Source of the DNA: JBOGWA01 sp050693155
GTDB lineage: Bacteria > Actinomycetota > UBA4738 > CALAEC01
DNA: 35,274 nucleotides
NCBI GenBank assembly: GCA_050693155.1
Contig: JBOGWA010000010.1
Location: forward strand, 1 to 35,274
Direction: 5' to 3'
The notes beneath the pieces are model-generated. The model saw only the letters and a list, made by a program, of their open reading frames with translations. It was not told the DNA's origin and made no database searches. Both the position numbers and the translations under genes were made by a program. This document shows, piece after piece, positions 31,163 through 35,274 of this stretch; positions within the stretch are counted from its first letter, which is position 1, and each line of letters starts with the position of its first letter.

Positions 31163-31837
31163 ATGCGGGTCGATCTCCTCGCGATCTTCCCCGAGATCTT
31201 CGAGACTCCACTCAAGGCCAGTCTCCTCGGGAAAGCGATCGACGCCGGCACGATCCGGGTGCGGGTGCACGACATCCGCGACCACGCGATCGACAAGCAC
31301 CGGCAGGTGGACGACGAGCCCTACGGCGGCGGTCCGGGCATGGTGATGATGGCCGACCCTATCTTCCGGGCGGTCGAGTCGCTCGGAGAAGGAGGGAAAC
31401 GGATCCTCCTGATGTCGCCGGCGGGCAGGCGACTCGACCAGACGTTCGCTCGCGAGCTCGCGGAGGAACCATGGCTCGTGTTGATCGCGGGACGGTACGA
31501 AGGAGTGGACGAGCGCGTCGCCGACGGGCTTCCGGCTGAAGAAGTCTCAATCGGTGACTACGTCCTTTCCGGCGGCGAGCTGCCGGCCCTCGTGGTTCTG
31601 GAAGCCGTCACGCGCCTCGTCCCCGGCGTCGTTGGGACGGAGGAATCCCTCGAGCGGGAATCGTTCGAAGACGGGCTGCTCGATCACCCTCACTACACGC
31701 GGCCCCAGAAGATCCGCGGGATCGCCGTGCCCGACGTTCTCGTTTCCGGAAACCACGCAAAGATCGAGGAATGGCGCCGGGAAGCCGCCCGGCGGAAAAC
31801 GAAGAAGAACCGCCCGGATCTCCTTCCCCCTTCCTGA
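31163..31837 (+). CDS. trmD: tRNA (guanine-37-N1)-methyltransferase
   Basis: 224 residues, slightly short for the family. This SPOUT trefoil-knot enzyme methylates G37 of tRNAs and prevents frameshifting. The N-terminus is MRVDLLAIFPEIFETPL; DDEPYGGGPGMVMMADP holds the substrate loop; the SAM knot has AGRYEGVDERV and IGDYVLSGGELPALVVLEAV. It lies directly after rimM. A 55 bp gap follows before rplS. Confidence 0.96.
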   Translation: MRVDLLAIFPEIFETPLKASLLGKAIDAGTIRVRVHDIRDHAIDKHRQVDDEPYGGGPGMVMMADPIFRAVESLGEGGKRILLMSPAGRRLDQTFARELAEEPWLVLIAGRYEGVDERVADGLPAEEVSIGDYVLSGGELPALVVLEAVTRLVPGVVGTEESLERESFEDGLLDHPHYTRPQKIRGIAVPDVLVSGNHAKIEEWRREAARRKTKKNRPDLLPPS

Positions 31838-31844
31838 TCGTCAG

Positions 31845-31872
31845 AGGGTGGGTGCTATCATGCGCCCTACCT
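31845..31872 (+). promoter_or_regulatory. Imperfect hairpin enclosing a -10-like TATCAT before rplS
   Basis: An 11 bp arm AGGGTGGGTGC and its near-complement GCGCCCTACCT flank TATCAT (31856-31861), with eight Watson-Crick pairs, one G-T pair and two mismatches. TATCAT matches TATAAT at five of six bases and would start an rplS transcript near 31868. The stem could instead act in the trmD-rplS read-through RNA. Confidence 0.35.
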
Positions 31873-31892
31873 CCTGATTCTCGGGGACGCTC

Positions 31893-32492
31893 GTGATGAA
31901 CAAGACCGATCTGGTTGAAGCGGCGCGTTTGCGTACGGTGCCTGAATTCGGGCCCGGCGACGTCGTCAAGGTTCACGTCCGGGTGTCGGAGGGTGGCCGG
32001 GAGCGAGTCCAGGTCTTCGAGGGGGTCGCGACCCGACGGCGGGGGGGCGGGCTTCGAGAGACGTTCACGGTCCGAAAGGTCTCGTTCGGTGTGGGCGTCG
32101 AACGCACGTTTCCCCTCCACTCGCCGGTCATCGCGAGGATCGAAGTTGTTCGTCGCGGCGATGTGCGCCGGGCGAAGCTGTACTACCTCCGAGAGCGACG
32201 AGGGAAGAAGGCGCGGATCAAGGAGCGACGTCTTTCCCCCGAGGCGGCCGCCGCGCTTGCCGCCCAAGAGGAGCAGATGGCGCAAGAGGCCAGGGAAGCC
32301 GCGGTCGTTCCCGTCGCGGAAGCCCCCGAGCAGGCGCCCGTGAAGATGCCGACGCACGAACCGGCCCTCGAGGAAGGCACGGCAGCGGAAGAGACGGCGG
32401 TCGAGGAGACGCCCGCGCAGGGGGCCTCTTCCGGCGAGGAGCCTGCTTCTTCCGAGGTCGGCAAGCAGGACCCGGCGAAAGCCAAGGCCTAG
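31893..32492 (+). CDS. rplS: Large ribosomal subunit protein L19 with acidic tail
   Basis: 199 residues from GTG 31893 (ATG 31896 is the next codon). The L19 core is about residues 1-115: PEFGPGDVVKVHVRV, RVQVFEGVATRRRGGG, VERTFPLHSPVIARIEVVRR, and AKLYYLRERRGKKARIKER. Bacterial L19 normally ends there. Here about 85 more residues follow, rich in Ala, Glu and Pro and predicted disordered (for example EEGTAAEETAVEETPAQG). GGGGA lies 9-10 nt before the start. L19 sits at the 30S-50S interface, so a tail on it is noteworthy. The lepB start follows after 2 nt. Confidence 0.94.
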   Translation: MMNKTDLVEAARLRTVPEFGPGDVVKVHVRVSEGGRERVQVFEGVATRRRGGGLRETFTVRKVSFGVGVERTFPLHSPVIARIEVVRRGDVRRAKLYYLRERRGKKARIKERRLSPEAAAALAAQEEQMAQEAREAAVVPVAEAPEQAPVKMPTHEPALEEGTAAEETAVEETPAQGASSGEEPASSEVGKQDPAKAKA

Positions 32493-32494
32493 GA

Positions 32495-33274
32495 ATGGCC
32501 GGCACCCATCGGGCCGAGAAGCGCTGGCCCTGGAGTCGCGTAGAGCAGGCGGACACGGCACAGGCCAAGGCGACGGACCCGGCAGCGGGCGCCGCTGCGG
32601 TCCTCGATCGGCCGGGCTCGACGGTGTCCACTCCGCATTCCCGGCCGCCACGAGCTCCGAGGCCCGACGAGGAAGATGAGAGGGGCCGATTCCACTTCCT
32701 CAGGGAGTTGCCGGGCCTCATCCTCATCGCGCTGATCCTCGCTCTCCTCATCAAGACCTTTCTCGTCCAGGCCTTCTTCATCCCATCCCAGTCCATGGAA
32801 GACACGCTCCTCGTCGGCGACCGAGTCCTGGTCAACAAGGTCGTATATCAGTTCCGGACGCCGAAGCGGGGAGAGATCATCGTCTTCGAGAACCCAAGCG
32901 TCGACGAGCCGGACCGGAACCCGTTGGGCGCATTCTGGAATTGGTTGACCGAGGGACTCGGTTTCTCGAGCGATCCGAATCAGGACTTCATCAAGCGCGT
33001 GATCGGTCTTCCGGGAGAGTCGATCGAGGTAAAGAACGGGCGCGTCTTCGTGAACGGTGAGTTGCTCCCCGAACCCTATATCCACGCAAAGGACCACTCG
33101 AATTTCGGCCCGTACGTGGTTCCGGACGGCCACTTCTTCGTGATGGGGGACAATCGGCCGAACTCGCAGGACTCAAGATCTGCGTTGGGCCCGATCCCCG
33201 AGGAGAAGATCGTCGGCAAGGCGTTCTTGCGGCTGTGGCCGCCCTCGAGGATCAGTTGGCTCTCAGGCGGGTAA
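32495..33274 (+). CDS. lepB: Signal peptidase I
   Basis: 259 residues. It removes signal peptides from exported proteins on the outer membrane face. A long charged, Pro/Ala-rich cytoplasmic N-terminus (1-70) leads to one membrane helix (about 72-92). Nucleophile Ser100 is in PSQSMEDTLLVGD and the general-base Lys167 in FIKRVIGLPGE. GDNRPNSQDSR (from 218) is box E. ATG 32495 lies 2 nt after rplS. The end overlaps rnhB. The pairing with rplS and rnhB is the standard actinomycete order. Confidence 0.95.
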   Translation: MAGTHRAEKRWPWSRVEQADTAQAKATDPAAGAAAVLDRPGSTVSTPHSRPPRAPRPDEEDERGRFHFLRELPGLILIALILALLIKTFLVQAFFIPSQSMEDTLLVGDRVLVNKVVYQFRTPKRGEIIVFENPSVDEPDRNPLGAFWNWLTEGLGFSSDPNQDFIKRVIGLPGESIEVKNGRVFVNGELLPEPYIHAKDHSNFGPYVVPDGHFFVMGDNRPNSQDSRSALGPIPEEKIVGKAFLRLWPPSRISWLSGG

Positions 33275-33873
33275 CGAAAGACCTCGGCGCCTACGAACGG
33301 GAGATTCGCAGGCAGGGCTTCCGCATCGTCGCGGGCGTCGACGAGGCCGGACGGGGAGCCCTCGCGGGGCCGCTCGTCGCCGCTGCCGTGATCCTTCCCG
33401 AGGATTTTCTCCTCGAGGGTCTCCGGGACTCCAAAGCCCTGACCCCGCGAAAGCGAGACGAGATCTCCAGGCGGGTTCTTGCCGGGGCGATCGCGATCGC
33501 GGTCTGCCGTGCCATGCCCTCTCGGATCGACCGCGTCGGGCTTCATCGCACGAACCTGGCGCTTCTCCGACAGGCAGTGACGCGCCTCCCCGTGAGGCCC
33601 GAGTTCCTGTTGACCGACGGGTTCCCCGTTCGCCGCCTCCGGATCCCGAGCCTCTCGGTCAGGAAGGGCGATGCGGTCATGGCGTCGGTCGCGGCGGCCT
33701 CGGTGATCGCGAAGGTAGCGCGCGACCGAGCGATGGATCGCTACCATCGGCGCTTTCCCGATTACGGATTCGATCACAACCGCGGCTACGGAACCGCCGA
33801 TCACTGGGCCGCCCTGAAGCGCTTCGGCCCCTCTCCCATCCACCGTCGCTCGTTCCGAGGTGTAGGGCAATAA
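33235..33873 (+). CDS. rnhB: Ribonuclease HII
   Basis: 212 residues from GTG 33235. It cuts the RNA strand at ribonucleotides in DNA and RNA-DNA hybrids. GVDEAGRGALAGPLVAAAV holds the first catalytic Asp-Glu pair, DGFPVRRLRIP the third acidic residue, and VAAASVIAKVARDRAM the fourth region. The start overlaps lepB by 40 nt. TTG 33256, with GAGGA 5 nt upstream, is a good alternative and would shorten the overlap to 19 nt. The stop TAA lies within a 16 bp palindrome before the next gene. Confidence 0.94.
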   Translation: MAALEDQLALRRVTKDLGAYEREIRRQGFRIVAGVDEAGRGALAGPLVAAAVILPEDFLLEGLRDSKALTPRKRDEISRRVLAGAIAIAVCRAMPSRIDRVGLHRTNLALLRQAVTRLPVRPEFLLTDGFPVRRLRIPSLSVRKGDAVMASVAAASVIAKVARDRAMDRYHRRFPDYGFDHNRGYGTADHWAALKRFGPSPIHRRSFRGVGQ

Positions 33874-33879
33874 TGCCCT
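33864..33879. promoter_or_regulatory. Perfect palindrome and leaderless-type promoter before DUF2469 gene
   Basis: AGGGCA-ATAA-TGCCCT is a perfect 6 bp inverted repeat. Inside it AATAAT (33869-33874), five of six bases to TATAAT, ends 6 nt before GTG 33881. The rnhB stop TAA is in the loop. It could be an operator over the -10, an RNA hairpin on read-through transcripts, or both. Confidence 0.5.
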
Positions 33880-33880
33880 C

Positions 33881-34198
33881 GTGAGCCAGAACGAAGAGGA
33901 GCTGGAGCGCTACGAGACCGAGAGCGAGCTCCAGCTCTACCGGGAGTACCGCGACGTGCTCCCGATGTTCACCTACGTCGTCGAGACCGAGCGGCGCTTC
34001 TACCTCGCGAACGAGGTGGACGTGAAGAGGGTGGGGGATATGATCGAACTCAATCTCCGGGATGCGTGGGTCTGGGACATGCACCGACCGGCTCGTTTCG
34101 TTACTCGGGTTCGGGTCCTCACGACCCGGGATGTGAACATCGAAGAGCTCGCCAAGGCGAACATGCCGGATCTGCCCGACGACGACCCTCGAACGTAG
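33881..34198 (+). CDS. DUF2469-family protein
   Basis: 105 residues, acidic and conserved in actinomycetes directly after rnhB (as mycobacterial Rv2901c). It begins MSQNEEELERYETESELQLY and contains FTYVVETERRFYLANEV and an aromatic WVWDMHRPARFV. The function is not known. The GTG start has no Shine-Dalgarno sequence but follows a -10-like AATAAT by 6 nt. There is no membrane segment or cysteine. Confidence 0.9.
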   Translation: MSQNEEELERYETESELQLYREYRDVLPMFTYVVETERRFYLANEVDVKRVGDMIELNLRDAWVWDMHRPARFVTRVRVLTTRDVNIEELAKANMPDLPDDDPRT

Positions 34199-34215
34199 GC
34201 GAAGGGGGAGTCCGC

Positions 34216-35217
34216 ATGAAGCGAACGACCGCTGGGTTCATGACGCACCGTTTCCGAACGCTGCTCGCGCTCTTTACGATCGTTGGTTCTTCCCTTGCTC
34301 TGGGATCGCCGGCGATCGCGAACCATCCGGAGTACGACACCGAAGAGGCCGCCCTCGTTGAGCTCATCAACGACTACCGAGACCAGAGAGGGCTGAGTCG
34401 GCTCAAGGTCTCCTACGGGCTCACCACGGGGACGGATGCGCACTCGCACGAGCAGGCAGACCAGGACAACCTTCACCACAGCAACGTGCCCGCGCTACTT
34501 GCTCAGCACTACTCCACGAGCTGGTCCTGCTGGGGGGAGAACGTTGCGATGTCGCCCGCCCCCTCGACGGGTCAGACGGTGTTCGACGCCTGGAAGGCCT
34601 CGCCCGAGCACGACCCGAACCTACTGGATCCGTGCTTCAAGGTGCTCGGCCTCGCTCGCGCGCCGAGCACCGGGGGCGACGACTACTGGACCTACATCGG
34701 TGCGGACTACATCGACGCGCTGCTCTCCGTGGACGCCCCGACGATCACGTTCAACCCCAGCTTCGAGGCGGGGAACATCCGTCCCGGCCCTCGCCCGAAT
34801 GGACTGCGGAGCCAACACAAATGGTTCGGCTTCGTCTCGCGCCGCGGAAGTGTTGGGCGGGGATCTCCCGGGTCCGATGGCACGAATGCGCTTGAGCTCA
34901 TCGATCCCGGGAAGGGTTTCGTTGCTGCCACGCAACTTCTCTCGGCGGCTCCCGGCGTGACGTACGAAGCGAGCGCGATGGCCCAGCGGCAGAGCGGGAA
35001 CCCACCGACGCTCGTGCTCGAGCTTCTGAGCGGAAGCTTCTCACGGCTGGGGAGGGCCGTCGCCCCGGCGCCGAGCTCGAACGTGTTTGCCGTATGGATG
35101 ACCGTCGGGATCGTCGCTCCGGCAGGGACGGAGTTCGTTCGCATCTCAATTCGCACGCCGGGCAAGGGCGGGAGCCGCTACCTGATCGACGAAGTCTTCC
35201 TCGAGGCGGTCCTCTAA
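34216..35217 (+). CDS. Secreted CAP/SCP-domain protein with C-terminal carbohydrate-binding-like domain
   Basis: 333 residues. A signal peptide (LLALFTIVGSSLALGSPAIA) is followed by a CAP domain (about 42-165) with AHSHEQADQ, HHSN and CWGENVAMS, giving the His/Glu cluster of the family, and two Cys that may pair. The second half (about 180-333) looks like a beta-sandwich carbohydrate-binding module: NPSFEAG at its start, YEASAMA in the middle and YLIDEVFLE at its end. ATG 34216 has GGGGGAG 5 nt upstream. It is only 17 nt after the DUF2469 gene and may be read with it. Substrate or target is unknown. The last 57 bases of the window hold no supported gene. Confidence 0.88.
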   Translation: MKRTTAGFMTHRFRTLLALFTIVGSSLALGSPAIANHPEYDTEEAALVELINDYRDQRGLSRLKVSYGLTTGTDAHSHEQADQDNLHHSNVPALLAQHYSTSWSCWGENVAMSPAPSTGQTVFDAWKASPEHDPNLLDPCFKVLGLARAPSTGGDDYWTYIGADYIDALLSVDAPTITFNPSFEAGNIRPGPRPNGLRSQHKWFGFVSRRGSVGRGSPGSDGTNALELIDPGKGFVAATQLLSAAPGVTYEASAMAQRQSGNPPTLVLELLSGSFSRLGRAVAPAPSSNVFAVWMTVGIVAPAGTEFVRISIRTPGKGGSRYLIDEVFLEAVL

Positions 35218-35274
35218 GTACTCAAGGCTCGCCCGCCGGAAGTGTCAGACCAAACTGAGAGCATGTCTGCATGC

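Overview
The window is a high-GC, gene-dense bacterial segment whose gene order is that of an actinomycete chromosome. Markers for Actinomycetota are the rnhB-DUF2469 pair, a SepIVA-like coiled-coil gene between coaD and the yceD-type gene, the order sepIVA-like/yceD/rpmF/rnc/mutM/acyP/smc/ftsY, and the ddl...thiL...recG-rsmD-coaD backbone. The clade within the phylum cannot be fixed from the sequence. An uncultured, deep-branching lineage is my inference, because several proteins (PEP carboxykinase, L19, S16, Fpg) differ from the well-known actinomycete forms. I see no rRNA, tRNA, IS element, prophage or CRISPR array.

Layout. (1) 2-523: 3' end of ddl. (2) 568-9427: an accessory block splitting ddl from thiL. 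It holds a FecR-domain protein with a CHASE2 adenylate cyclase, a universal stress protein, a stand-alone Lrp/AsnC effector domain, a leaderless-looking 55-codon gene with a phosphoribosyltransferase and a small membrane protein, a secreted FG-GAP beta-propeller, a divergent ATP-type PEP carboxykinase and dodecin. (3) 9467-11303: thiL-thiD. (4) 11310-14498: a minus-strand block reading tlpA-like lipoprotein, spoIID-like, short mscS and rpmB. (5) 14540-20029: fakA-like, recG, a methyltransferase, rsmD, coaD. (6) 20029-28038: sepIVA-like, yceD, rpmF, rnc, mutM, acyP, smc, ftsY. (7) 28041-29769: a single-domain response regulator and ffh. (8) 29763-33273: rpsP, khpA, rimM, trmD, rplS, lepB, rnhB. 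(9) 33881-35217: DUF2469 and a secreted CAP-domain protein.

From 14540 onward almost everything is on the plus strand, with 1-13 nt start/stop overlaps (ATGA, GTGA, TAATG), so most of it should be co-transcribed and translationally coupled. The themes are protein export (FtsY, Ffh, LepB), ribosome assembly and modification (S16, L19, L28, L32, RimM, TrmD, RsmD, RNase III), chromosome maintenance (SMC, RecG, Fpg, RNase HII) and cell envelope or division. The longest non-coding stretches are about 110 bp or less.

The most unusual signals are these: an Fpg whose start codon sits where the catalytic N-terminal proline should be; several start codons 6-7 nt after a -10 hexamer with no Shine-Dalgarno sequence (55-codon gene, a 20-codon ORF coupled to smc, ffh, DUF2469); symmetric -10 elements between two divergent gene pairs; an 11-residue repeat in FtsY; and long acidic repeat tails on both S16 and L19. 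Apart from the ddl-thiL insertion I found no obvious defence or mobile system, and I do not claim one.
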